Positions 28,104-37,472 of a stretch of DNA of 64,000 nucleotides are shown here, in pieces (within the stretch, counting starts at the first letter, position 1; each line of letters begins with the position of its first letter). A program made the position numbers and the translations under genes. The stretch spans positions 213,768-277,767 of the forward strand of contig NZ_QPJK01000010.1 in NCBI RefSeq assembly GCF_003337555.1, read 5' to 3'. Under the pieces are notes generated by a model that was given only the letters and a program-made list of their open reading frames with translations, was not told the DNA's origin and ran no database searches. Source of the stretch: Pseudorhodoferax soli (GTDB taxonomy: Bacteria > Pseudomonadota > Gammaproteobacteria > Burkholderiales > Burkholderiaceae_C).

Positions 28104-30372
28104 AGCAGCCGAGAAATCAGAGGCGAGCGGCGCTGCGCCTGAGTTTGAATGCGTTAGCAGGAAGATACGGTTCGATCTTGCGTCTCGCACAATCTCGGTA
28201 AAGCGGTCCATAGTTCGCGCCGACGAAGAGCCCTGGGCTGATTTAGGCGTCCAATACGCTTGGATGCCTGCCTCTCCCCTTCATCCCGCACCGACAAAAC
28301 TTGTCGAACACGACCAATTGTTCTGGTTGCTAGTAGTTTCACTAGATTGTTATGCAGCTAAACAGAAGGGATCAAAGACCTTCCATACAGTCGTAACCGA
28401 CATATGCAGAACTCTTGTCAAAACATTTGAGTACCTATGGATCGAAGGTTTCTATGATCCTCGTGACGCACCAGAAGCAGTTTGGCAAAAGCTTCGGACA
28501 ACTCTTGCTAGAGGGAGTTGGAATGCCGCGCTACGAACAGAACAGAGAGCGATAAACTTTGTTGCCGACAACCCTAACACGGCCGCGAATTATATCTATC
28601 GCAACTGGAAAGGAAAGATAAGCCTACGAGATGAGTTTCGCGAAGCTCTTGGGACGAACATAGCTGGTTTAGAGACTCGGGCGCTCAAAAGCATCGTGGT
28701 ACAGGCTACTTCCAAACGTGATGACGATGACGGGCGCTACAAATTTGGTGTTGCAAAGCAAATGTCTGAGACCATGCTGATCCAGACATTGCGCGCTCAT
28801 GATTTGCTAGGAATGCTCCCTGAAAGATATCGCGTCAAAACGATTCCCAGAGAGAGCGCCTCCGGATTCGCACAGGAGAACGGAAGGAAAGGGAACCGGA
28901 CAGAGAATATCGAACCAGAAGTCTGGGCAAAGGTGCTTGTGCACGCATACAAATGGATTTACGACTTCGGCCCGTTCGTTGTTGAAGCAGTCCGCGTAAT
29001 TGCAATCCATTTGGAGCCCTACTTCTCTACCGAGATGCGCCTCCGAGCCGACGCTAATGAATCCGTAGCTTCTTACCGCGCAAGCCTGATGAGGCGTGCA
29101 CTGCCCAAAATTACCGAGGTACAGGCGCTGAGCGCGGCGATAGGGTTAGAGATTACTAATTACAGCAGGAAAGAGAACCCAGACGGCGAGACTTCAGTTA
29201 ACGCCGTTCTAAACCAACTGTTGTCATCATGCTTTATCGTAATTGCTTCAATGAATGCACGACGCAAGGATGAGGTTAGCGGAAGAGCTGTCGGTATATA
29301 CGCTGGGGCACTAAAACAGATTGATCCGCACCGCGATGTGTATGAATGCGACTTCTATGTTGAAAAGACAGTGCAAGACTACGTTCCATTCCTTGTGAAC
29401 AATGTTTCCGCGACGGCGATTCAACTTGTGGACGACGTAGCAGAGGTGGCATGGTTCTGGCGAGAGGCGGTTAACGAACAACAGGGAGCAGCGGGACGTG
29501 AAAGAAAAGTTTTCTTTCTGCCGGGTTTTGTCGGTGGCAAAAAGGGGAAGCCGATATGGTTTGAGTTCGATGCAAACCAAGACGAGCCAGCGCAGGCATT
29601 TATTCGAGACGCGTTGGGAGAACTCGCATCGCAATTCAAGGTAAAAGCCCACATGTTCCGACGAGGATATGGACTTCTCTACCACTACCGATATGAGAAC
29701 GCCACGCTCGTTGCCTTGTCTCAAAAGTATGGGCATCTCGACCTAAACTCCACCCGTCACTACATAACGAATGGGACGGAAACAGAACTTGGAAAGACGG
29801 CCGCAGCAAAATGGGCATTACCTTCAAATCCAGTTCAACGTGCTCAATTGGATCAACGCAAGGAAATGCAAGCGGAGATTGAAGACGTGGGTTTGGGAAA
29901 GTTAGAAAATTTTGTGCGCGATGTAATCGGAGGCGCGCGAACTTTTGGAGGTGGTTTCTCCAAGTTGGTTGCTCGTTATCACAGGATTCTTAGCGCAAGA
30001 GTAGATTACGACCAAATGAGTCTTGCGGCGCAGGCGAAGAGCTTGATGGCGTCGTTGGTGGATCGCGGCCACACTTCGCATCCTCTTAAGACCAATACCT
30101 GCTGGGCTGGCCGAAACCGCAAGCATGCTGCATGCGGAGTTAAAAAGGAAGCAGTAGCACGGGAGAATGCATCTGCCATGGTTTGCTCGCGATGCCCCTA
30201 TTCAGAAACGAACGAAGTTCAGCTTAAGACCCTCGAGCGGGACCTAGCCTTCCTTTCTTCTCACGGGCTTGCGGCCGCCGAAACTGTGAAAGGCCGCGCT
30301 GCTATACAAGAGCAAGAAAACCTCCGACGCGTCATTGTTTTGCATAGATTGAGGTTGGGTCTAGACAAATGA
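28096..30372 (+). CDS. Large tyrosine recombinase with C-terminal Cys motifs (GmtZ/TnpB-like)
   Basis: 758-residue site-specific recombinase. Catalytic positions are visible: Arg in NARRKDEVSG (R389/R390), HMFR (H519, R522), YGHLD (H547) and RHYI (Y556). A long N-terminal core-binding region precedes, and after the catalytic domain a ~200-residue tail contains C-x(n)-C and CSRCPY Cys groups suggestive of a zinc finger. Size and tail recall GmtZ of gamma-mobile-trio islands and TnpB of Tn554. Its ATG overlaps the previous stop and its stop overlaps the next ATG, so expression is coupled. Confidence 0.75.
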   Translation: MSEAAEKSEASGAAPEFECVSRKIRFDLASRTISVKRSIVRADEEPWADLGVQYAWMPASPLHPAPTKLVEHDQLFWLLVVSLDCYAAKQKGSKTFHTVVTDICRTLVKTFEYLWIEGFYDPRDAPEAVWQKLRTTLARGSWNAALRTEQRAINFVADNPNTAANYIYRNWKGKISLRDEFREALGTNIAGLETRALKSIVVQATSKRDDDDGRYKFGVAKQMSETMLIQTLRAHDLLGMLPERYRVKTIPRESASGFAQENGRKGNRTENIEPEVWAKVLVHAYKWIYDFGPFVVEAVRVIAIHLEPYFSTEMRLRADANESVASYRASLMRRALPKITEVQALSAAIGLEITNYSRKENPDGETSVNAVLNQLLSSCFIVIASMNARRKDEVSGRAVGIYAGALKQIDPHRDVYECDFYVEKTVQDYVPFLVNNVSATAIQLVDDVAEVAWFWREAVNEQQGAAGRERKVFFLPGFVGGKKGKPIWFEFDANQDEPAQAFIRDALGELASQFKVKAHMFRRGYGLLYHYRYENATLVALSQKYGHLDLNSTRHYITNGTETELGKTAAAKWALPSNPVQRAQLDQRKEMQAEIEDVGLGKLENFVRDVIGGARTFGGGFSKLVARYHRILSARVDYDQMSLAAQAKSLMASLVDRGHTSHPLKTNTCWAGRNRKHAACGVKKEAVARENASAMVCSRCPYSETNEVQLKTLERDLAFLSSHGLAAAETVKGRAAIQEQENLRRVIVLHRLRLGLDK

Positions 30373-30992
30373 AAAAGACAAACATGTCGTTGGCTCGCGG
30401 CGCGAGTTCAGATTCTGCGCCTGGTCTCAAGCCTGCTGTAGCCTTCGGAAATCAAAAAGCGGCCGAGAAAAGTATCAGAGATAAGCTTGCAATTATCGAA
30501 GGCGCTATAAAGGCTTATGCGAAAGAAAAGGTGGCGAAGTCTTTGGAAGGCCTTCCTCCCACGAAGCGCCAATTCTACTTATGGACACCCATAACCGCAT
30601 CAGGAGAGAAGTTAAGTACAAATAATCCTGATACCGCTAAGCAATATCCGCCATTGCTGATGCGCATTGAGTCTGCCATTGAACTGATACGTCTGGAGCG
30701 GGGCCGCATAGCCATCACGCCTTCAGTCAAAGAGGATTCCTTGGCAGCCGCGAGGCGGTCATCCTCCCTGCACAAAGCTTTACGCGAAATTGCGGAGCGC
30801 GAGCTCATTGCGCAGCGTAGGCTCGTCCAGATGGCGAAGCAGGAGTTGGAGAACGCTCAGGCATCGCTTAACTCGACGCAAAAGGAGGCGGCAGCCTTGC
30901 AGAAAAACCTACGAGCTGAAATTGCGGCCTTGAGCGCTGAGAACTCTCGACTGGTCAAGCTGAACAAAACGGTCGTTCTGCTCAAGCGATGA
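30369..30992 (+). CDS. Small coiled-coil protein of recombinase module (GmtX/TnpC-like)
   Basis: 207 residues with no enzymatic motif. The N-terminal half has KRQFYLWTP; the C-terminal third (about 120-200) is a strong coiled coil (LVQMAKQELENAQASL, then ALQKNLRAEIAALSAENSRL). It sits between two tyrosine recombinase genes, with ATGA overlaps at both ends. Position, size and coiled coil resemble GmtX and TnpC of Tn554, accessory factors of unknown or orientation-related function. Assignment is by context. Confidence 0.6.
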   Translation: MKKTNMSLARGASSDSAPGLKPAVAFGNQKAAEKSIRDKLAIIEGAIKAYAKEKVAKSLEGLPPTKRQFYLWTPITASGEKLSTNNPDTAKQYPPLLMRIESAIELIRLERGRIAITPSVKEDSLAAARRSSSLHKALREIAERELIAQRRLVQMAKQELENAQASLNSTQKEAAALQKNLRAEIAALSAENSRLVKLNKTVVLLKR

Positions 30993-32278
30993 ACTCCCGT
31001 TTCAAGCTTTCTTTGGTCGAGTGCGGCGGGGGCTCATTCGCCGCTATTTTATATGATCTCCAGCGCTGTAGAGTGGTATGGGAAGTCACTGACTACGCCG
31101 AAAATCTAATTTCCATCCTTCATTTCAAGCCGACTAGTATTCATCAGGAGATTGGGCATCTCCGCGTATTTTGGGCGTATTTGCACGCGCACGGCATTGC
31201 TATCGAGAAGTTCACAGACCGCGACCTGACTGGGTTTCGGGACTATATTACTAGGAGCGCCGAGAATAGTCCGGCGCGTCGTCAGCATCGACCGAAAGCT
31301 GCGAAAAAGACAGCTAACGCTAAGTTGACGCGTGTCTATGATTGGCTGATATGGCTTCAAGAAACTGGGCGCATTTCAATAAATTCCATCGGTCGAATTG
31401 GTGCGAGGGTGCAGAGTGCGTTGAATGGCAGTAGTTTGTCCTATCACGCAAAGGAGAATCGGAAATTGCGGCTGGAGGATAAGTATCCTCTCCTTCACGA
31501 GGAGAGCGACAGTCGGAGTAAGCACACCGTTGCTTCATTCATTCCAACTGAGGAAACCGTTGACCTACTGCACGAGACCTTTTTTTCGAAAGGTTCAACA
31601 AGCCACATTCGGCATCGAAATTCAATGATGGTCGATTTTGTAGCTTATTCCGGTTTCAGGAGGAACTCAATGAGGTCGCTAAAAGTGGAGCAATTCATCG
31701 GTGATGACTACTTGACTAGAACATCCGACACCGTAACGATAAGGCCAGCCGAGCAGAAGTTTGGTTACCAAAACACTTTCGATATCCCGGTCGTTTTGCA
31801 CAACAATATGCGTGCTTTCATCCTTACCGAGCGCGCGCAATTGCTTCGCGACAAGGGTAAAAACGAATCTGTGGCGAAGGGATTTGTCTTCCTTTCTGAC
31901 AGGAATTGTACGCCTTTGGACGGGAGAACGATTACCGCTATCGTTTCCGGAGCTATGCGTGCTAACGGGGCGCCGAAAGGAGCAGCCGTTCACGCGTTTA
32001 GAGCTAAGTATGCGGTGGAAGCTACAGAAGATGAATTCGAAGATCGTCGAGAGCGAGGGTTGGATACGAGTGAAGACACAATAAGTCGTGCGGTGGCCGT
32101 TAAGCTGGGGCACTCTAACCCGGAGTCACAAAGGGCGTACACAGCCCGCCATGCTTCAATAGAGCTGGTAGGAGCAAAGTCTAGACGAATACGAAAATTA
32201 GATGAGCTGAAGGAGGAGAATGAGCGATTGCGTCTAGAGAACGATAGGTTGCTGCAGCAATTAAAAGACAGCAGGTGA
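30989..32278 (+). CDS. Tyrosine recombinase with complete active site (GmtY/TnpA-like)
   Basis: 429-residue tyrosine recombinase/integrase. All catalytic residues are in place: Arg in GFRRNSMRSL (R224/R225), HAFR (H335, R338), LGHSN (H375) and AYTARH (Y384). A SAM-like core-binding domain covers roughly residues 50-150, and the C-terminus ends in a short coiled coil (ELKEENERLRLENDRLL) that could pair with the preceding coiled-coil protein. As the last and most canonical member of the four-gene module it is the best candidate for the strand-cleaving integrase of the island. Confidence 0.82.
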   Translation: MNSRFKLSLVECGGGSFAAILYDLQRCRVVWEVTDYAENLISILHFKPTSIHQEIGHLRVFWAYLHAHGIAIEKFTDRDLTGFRDYITRSAENSPARRQHRPKAAKKTANAKLTRVYDWLIWLQETGRISINSIGRIGARVQSALNGSSLSYHAKENRKLRLEDKYPLLHEESDSRSKHTVASFIPTEETVDLLHETFFSKGSTSHIRHRNSMMVDFVAYSGFRRNSMRSLKVEQFIGDDYLTRTSDTVTIRPAEQKFGYQNTFDIPVVLHNNMRAFILTERAQLLRDKGKNESVAKGFVFLSDRNCTPLDGRTITAIVSGAMRANGAPKGAAVHAFRAKYAVEATEDEFEDRRERGLDTSEDTISRAVAVKLGHSNPESQRAYTARHASIELVGAKSRRIRKLDELKEENERLRLENDRLLQQLKDSR

Positions 32279-32518
32279 TGAACACATTGTTCTTGATGAG
32301 CATTGGTACATCGCTCTTTCAACAGCCCGTCGCTCGCCAGTCTTCAGGCGCCAAGGGTCGCGGCGGTTCTGTTGTATTGACGTGACGAGGGCGGACACCT
32401 GCGTTGCTCTCCGCCGTGTGATCGTCTCGTCGGGTTGTGTGGGTAGGCTCGGCGCCGTACGTCTGCGCAGTCTGAAAATAGGGATAGCATCAGGTCCAAC
32501 ACAAAGGCAAGGACGTCA
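32279..32518. other. Intergenic region after recombinase module
   Basis: 240 bases with no ORF support. The base composition turns GC-rich again here (GCCAAGGGTCGCGGCGG), so this may mark the border between the recombinase module and its cargo. No terminator hairpin with T-run was recognised. Confidence 0.4.
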
Positions 32519-33094
32519 ATGGCGGTAGGTCTTCAGGACGCGGTCATGCTGCGCAAGTGTGCTTACAAGGTCCTGGGTTGGTGTCGATTCGGTGCCTTGC
32601 TCATGGTCGCGACATTGTGTCTCTCGCGGTTCAGCACCCAGTCTACGGACGGCCTGCCGACGCTGGCAGCTGCGCTTCTGACCGTGTTCGCCGCGACTAC
32701 TAGCCTTCTGTACAACCGAGCGAGGGCGTACTCAGCGGGGCCGCTCCAGCGGAGAACATTGCACGCGGCCGAGCAATGCCTGCGCGCTACGCTTCTCCTG
32801 GTGGTCGGGGTGTCTGCCGCGTCCGCTGTCTTGTACTGGTTGCCCGACCAAAGCGGCCGGTTCTTCACCTCCAAAGATGGTGACAGCTTAGTTGCTTTGG
32901 TGCTCACGGCGCCTGCTGTGATGCTTCTTGCCTTCTCGGGCTGGCTCTATGTAGGGGCGCTGCAGACTCTGCTACCGAACATGATTACGCCACTCCGCAC
33001 GCGCATCCGGTACCGCAGGGAATTGGAGCGTAGGCGGGTGAAGTCATCAACAGACCTCGGCGAGAAGGCACGGTCGACAACTAAGGACGTGTGA
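32519..33094 (+). CDS. Four-TM inner-membrane protein of unknown function
   Basis: 191 residues with four hydrophobic segments at about 22-40, 47-66, 88-110 and 126-155, then a basic, Arg-rich cytoplasmic tail (RRELERRRVKSS). No family recognised. AAGGA lies just before the ATG. As first cargo gene behind the recombinase module it could be a small membrane effector, such as those in phage-defence or toxin systems, but nothing in the sequence proves this. Confidence 0.6.
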   Translation: MAVGLQDAVMLRKCAYKVLGWCRFGALLMVATLCLSRFSTQSTDGLPTLAAALLTVFAATTSLLYNRARAYSAGPLQRRTLHAAEQCLRATLLLVVGVSAASAVLYWLPDQSGRFFTSKDGDSLVALVLTAPAVMLLAFSGWLYVGALQTLLPNMITPLRTRIRYRRELERRRVKSSTDLGEKARSTTKDV

Positions 33095-33315
33095 CCTGTG
33101 TGGGCCCTTGCTTAGCCAGAACAGCTACGCCCATCGGTCCGTAGGCGCCCTCTCGCCTTGGCTCGTATATCATCCTGACACTGGCCTTCGCTGCAGGCCT
33201 GCACGCTCACAGAGCGAAGCCAATCGAGGCTGCGGCGGTTGGCTTGGTTCTGACCAAGGCGTTGATGCTGGTTGTGTGGGCGCAGTCCGGCTTGACGCCC
33301 TGGAGATCAGCAACC

Positions 33316-33789
33316 ATGGCAAGTCCCTTGACATCCAAGCAGATTGCGTATCTGCGCAGCGATGCGAAGAATATTGCGCGCGAGCAAAGTTGCCCCCTTA
33401 CTCAAGCGCAAGACGAGATTGCGAAGAGGCATGGCTACAAGAATTGGGCATTGCTCGTCCGGTCTAACCGACTGGAGAGGCAAGCAGAGCCGTTGTCGAA
33501 TGCGGGTCGGAGCAAGTCCAAATTTCTCGCTTCTGGCGAGCGAGCCGATTTGCTTCGGTGGTTTAAGAGTAAGCTTGAGACGGGCGTATCCCAAGGTGAA
33601 ATTGCCCCCGCGCTTTCAAAGACAGAGCGTCGTCTGGTGGCATTACTGTTTTTTGGTTTTAATCGAAGAATCATCCCGCTCGCGCGAATTTTTGGGCACA
33701 CGGCGTTGTCTTCGGTTTATCTCTACCTGAAGGTATCAGACCGAGCACCGCGACCACCTTTCGTCTCAGCAAGCGATAGAAAACCATGA
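33316..33789 (+). CDS. Small protein with DNA-binding-like N-terminus, unknown function
   Basis: 157 residues from ATG 33316, which has GGAGA upstream; an in-frame ATG at 33244 is less likely. The first 50 residues (AYLRSDAKNIARE, then ALTQAQDEIAKRHGYKNWALL) match a short helical module often found at the N-terminus of phage- and plasmid-borne proteins, where a leucine-rich helix pair precedes HGYxxW. The rest is basic and unclassified. Moderately low GC and position behind the membrane protein mark it as island cargo. Confidence 0.55.
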   Translation: MASPLTSKQIAYLRSDAKNIAREQSCPLTQAQDEIAKRHGYKNWALLVRSNRLERQAEPLSNAGRSKSKFLASGERADLLRWFKSKLETGVSQGEIAPALSKTERRLVALLFFGFNRRIIPLARIFGHTALSSVYLYLKVSDRAPRPPFVSASDRKP

Positions 33790-34226
33790 AGGCTTCTCTA
33801 CCAATAGACGGCGCTGGCGTTGTAGTCTATTCGCCGGCAGCGTCGGTCTCCATATGTTGGTGAGAGCCTCAGAATAAACCTCTACGCGTTCCCCGCAATA
33901 AACACTTAGACCGAACGGTGCTATCTAGACGGAAACTACCAACCCATTGCGGGCAATCGCGGCTCGGCCCATCATTTCAGCGGCGGCTCGCCGGGGCCAG
34001 CATTCGTAATCTTGCTGCGAGTGAATTGAGCCAATATATAAGGGCAAGCCGTTGATGTTGCCTAGAGGCCGTCGCGCTGACGGCAGTACGGGCGTTGTGA
34101 AGTCCCTCATGGCCCGGCTAACCAGGCGGACTTCAACCAAGCATGCTTGTGAAACAGGCAGTGGTCGACTGACCGACAGTCCGAACCGCCAAGCTACGCG
34201 CGAAAGACCAGTCCCGGCACTTGCGG
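33790..34226. other. 437-base region without a recognisable gene
   Basis: No frame here has a ribosome site or a familiar motif. It separates the low-GC cargo from the broken dnaE2 and probably contains a fusion point between two acquired segments. Confidence 0.4.
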
Positions 34227-36188
34227 TCAACGAAAGTCGCGTGAGGCAGTCTCCAGGTCGCCAAGCATTGGCGTGAGGTCTTCTAGCTTGCGAGCGATGA
34301 GGCTGCAGGCATCCCCAGCTCGTTGCCACTGGCCATGTACTGCAAGTAGACGAGAGCGAAGAAGCTCCTTTGGCTGTGCATCTCTCACGCTTGGCCAGAC
34401 GATGACCTGGACATTGCCTGTCTCGTCCTCGAGGCTGACGAAGACGACTCCCTTGGCGGTTTCAGGTCTCTGTCTCAGGGTGACGATTCCGCAAAACGAT
34501 GCCGCGATGCCGTTGCGCCTCCTCATCAACTGTGAGGCCGTCACGAAGCGGCGCTCGTCCAGTTTGGGCCGCAGAAGCTTCATCGGGTGGCTCCGCAACG
34601 TCAGCCCCAACGTGCGGTAGTCCCAGGTCACTTCTTCGCCCTCGGGCGCTGCCCGCAGTTCAAGCACCGGTTCATCCACAGGCGCCTGCCTCAGCAGCAT
34701 TGGCGGGCGGCGCAACGCGGCTGCATCCCATACCTGCTGACGGCGATGCCCGCTCAGGCTGCGCAGCGCATCTGCGCCCGCGAGCTGCCGCATGTCCTGG
34801 TGCTCTAGTTCAGCCAGGCGGGCCAGCTCCTCGGCGCTTTCGAAGTAGGCCTCGTCCCTGGCCCGAACGATGCGGTCGGCAACATCTTTCTTGAAGCCGT
34901 CGACCATGCGGAGGCCGAGTCGGACCGCGGGCTGGTGTTCGATGTTTTCCATCGTGCAGTCCCACTCGCTGGAGAGAACATCGGGCGGCCGTACCTCGAC
35001 CTGGTGCCGCTGAGCATCCTGCACAAGCTGGCTTGCACTGTAGAAGCCCATGGGCTGGCTGTTGAGCAGTCCACACAGGAACTCAGCTGGGTAGTGACAC
35101 TTCGCCCAGCAGCTGGCGTAGACCAGGATGGCGAAGCTGGCTGCGTGGCTCTCCGGAAAGCCATACGAGCTGAAGCCCTTCATCTGCTCGAACACATTGC
35201 GTGCGAAGTCCTCGGTGTACCCGCGATCCACCATGCCGCCGATGATGCGCGGCTCGTACTTGTTCAAGCTGCCTGTCCGGCGCCACGCAGCCATCGCCCG
35301 TCGCAGTCCGTCCGCTTCGCCAGGCGTGAAGCCGGCGCAGAGGATCGCCAGCTGCATGCACTGCTCCTGGAACAGCGGGACGCCAAGCGTGCGCCCCAAG
35401 GCCTTCTCAATCTCTGGGCTCGGGTAGGTCACCGGGACCGTTCCGTTGCGCCGCTCCAGGTATGGATGTACCGAGCCACCTTGGATCGGACCGGGCCGCA
35501 CGATGGCCACCTGCACCACTAGGTCGTAGAAGCGTTGGGGGCGGTGCCGCGGCAGCATGCTCATCTGCGCGCGGCTCTCCACTTGGAATGTCCCCACCGT
35601 GTCTGCCTTGCAGATCATCTTGTAGGTGACCGGGTCTTCAGACGGGATGTCCTGCATTTCGAACACGTGCCCCTTGCGCTGGCCAATGAGGTCCAGCGTC
35701 TTCCTCAGTGCTGTGAGCATGCCCAGGGCCAAGACGTCGACCTTCAGCAGCCCCATGAGGTCCAGGTCGTCTTTGTCCCACTGGATGACCGTGCGGTCAG
35801 GCATCGACGCGTTCTCGATGGGAACGAGGCGGCTCAAGGGCCCTGACGTCAGGACGAATCCGCCGGTGTGCTGCCCGAGGTGGCGGGGGAAGCCCAGCAG
35901 TTGCTCCGTCAACGTGCGCAGCTGCTTCACGAGCAGGCTGTCCTTGTTGAGCCCTGCCTCCGTCACCAGGTCGTCGGTAAGGTCCAGCTCCCACGAGCTT
36001 GTGCCCTTGGCCAGTACGTCCAGAGTTGTCTTATCGAGGTCGAGCGCTTTTCCGACGTCACGCAGCGCGCTCTTGGGCCTGTAGCTCGCCACCGTGGCCG
36101 TCAATGCGGCGCGGTCGCGACCGTATTTGGCGTACAGGTACTGGATGACCTCTTCACGTCGCTCGTGTTCGAAGTCGACGTCTACGTC
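34227..36188 (-). pseudogene. dnaE2: dnaE2/imuC error-prone polymerase, 5'-truncated
   Basis: Carries about 653 residues of the C-terminal part of DnaE2/ImuC, the alternative replicative-type polymerase used in mutagenic repair (normal length roughly 1,030-1,080). It begins within DVDFEHERREEVIQYLYAKYGRD, keeps the second half of the palm (DKDDLDLMGLLKVDVLALGML), the finger region, helix-hairpin-helix and OB domain to the natural stop. Upstream of about 36189 a TGA and unrelated sequence follow, so the PHP domain and two catalytic Asp residues are lost. No imuA/imuB remain beside it. Confidence 0.85.
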
Positions 36189-36432
36189 TCATGTGGAACC
36201 CGGAGGCCGACGAGCAAGCAGACTGAGAAAAAACGTCAGAAGAATCAAGAGCATACGCCGGACGCGTCGACCTGATAAAAGACATCTTGACCGCCGACGT
36301 CTTCTAAATGACGCTGGCCGCTCAATTCCGACAGTTGGGATACATCGGCCGCGCGCAGGACGACGTAACGAGCGAAATGCGATCGAAGCGATCGCTTGGC
36401 AGATGTCAGAAACAGCTGCCGACAAGGTCGCG
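36189..36432. other. Junction region between broken dnaE2 and HTH gene
   Basis: 244 bases with no supported gene. The left side is where dnaE2 homology stops, so a deletion or insertion end point lies at about 36189. Confidence 0.4.
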
Positions 36433-36744
36433 CTAGTGGGCGGCCGGGGCCTTGGGCGGCCTGCCTGGCTTACGCTTGACGGCACCGGTCGTAATTTTCG
36501 GCCGGGGACCTCGTCGATATGTCGTTCCACCCTCGAAAGTCTTCTCAACCAGCAGTTGCGGAGGGCAACCGAGTGCCCGCCCCAAAGCGAAGAGAGTTTC
36601 TAGCGTGGGCTGAGCGGACGCTAGTTCGAGCCGGCTGATGAAATTGGGGTGCAGCCCCGCAAGTGCAGCGAGTTCCGCCTGCGTCATGTCGGCGTCAAGA
36701 CGCATTGAGCGCAACACGTTCGCGAAAGCGTCCAGAACCTTCAT
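36433..36744 (-). CDS. Xre-family HTH regulator with basic AT-hook-like tail
   Basis: 103 residues. A lambda-repressor-type helix-turn-helix (MTQAELAALAGLHPNFISRLE) occupies the N-terminal half, and the tail has two GRP-like basic motifs (RRGPRPK and KRKPGRPPK) that resemble AT-hooks. A GTG at 36786 would add 14 residues; the ATG is preferred because the GTG would start almost at the promoter. The palindrome upstream suggests autoregulation. No partner toxin is adjacent on this strand. Confidence 0.72.
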   Translation of the reverse strand: MKVLDAFANVLRSMRLDADMTQAELAALAGLHPNFISRLELASAQPTLETLFALGRALGCPPQLLVEKTFEGGTTYRRGPRPKITTGAVKRKPGRPPKAPAAH

Positions 36745-36797
36745 CAAGAGATCTGCGTTGGCATGCCGCAGATTCTTGAAAAGCACAACTTATAATT

Positions 36798-36815
36798 TTC
36801 ACACTATGGTGTGAA
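36798..36815. promoter_or_regulatory. Perfect 7+7 inverted repeat, candidate HTH operator
   Basis: TTCACAC-TATG-GTGTGAA, directly upstream of the leftward Xre gene and beside an AT-rich TTATAA block that could be its -10 region. Position argues for autorepression. Confidence 0.6.
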
Positions 36816-37014
36816 TATAAAATCTGTGTGGGACTACTTGTTGGCGTCGACCTTTCGCGACAGCAACGCCCGCGGTCGATGCCCGCAAACTTCCAGCTGC
36901 CGGGTGGCTCACTTTTTGCCGAACTGACAGGTGATGCAGTGGCCCCGCGTGTTCCGCCGCGCGACTTAACAAGCCATTTTTGGGCGAACGCCCAGCGAAC
37001 AGGGGAACGAAAAC

Positions 37015-37410
37015 TTGGAGCAGACAGGACTGGTGCACGGCTCGCTTTGCAGGCCGACGATGTTGGACGACGGCGAGGTGGTATGGGGTCAGGTGGCGAT
37101 GAATGCCCCCCGGCGCTTCTGCATACTCAGCATCAAACTGGAAGACTCCATTTGCCCCGAGCTCTCTTTTTCGGACGACGATCTGTACAAGCGGTTGCGC
37201 GAGTTGGAGGCAGACGAGATCGTTGGCATCTCCCTCATTCACCCGCACGACAAGGCCGCGAGGTGGACCGCATATGGCGTGGTTGCGGTGTGGTTGTTCG
37301 AACCGGAGAACGGCGAAACCGCCCAAATCTCCTATGAGTTCGACACGGTAGGCCGAAGCGTATGGCCGGAAGGGGAAGGTGCCTGGAGCTTCCTTTGGCG
37401 TCGCAGCTGA
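37015..37410 (+). CDS. Hypothetical protein
   Basis: 131 residues from a TTG with AGGGG upstream; an ATG at 37060 would give 116 residues. Composition is acidic with mixed alpha/beta pattern (LYKRLRELEADEIVGISLIHPHDKAARWTAYGVVAVWLFEPE). No domain recognised. It is followed by a pair of DNA-binding-like genes in the same direction but with a 60-base gap. Confidence 0.4.
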   Translation: MEQTGLVHGSLCRPTMLDDGEVVWGQVAMNAPRRFCILSIKLEDSICPELSFSDDDLYKRLRELEADEIVGISLIHPHDKAARWTAYGVVAVWLFEPENGETAQISYEFDTVGRSVWPEGEGAWSFLWRRS

Positions 37411-37472
37411 GCACTTTCCTTCAATCTCGCCCCCGTGCAAGAGCAGCGTAGGGCTGACAGGCGCGTCAGGAG

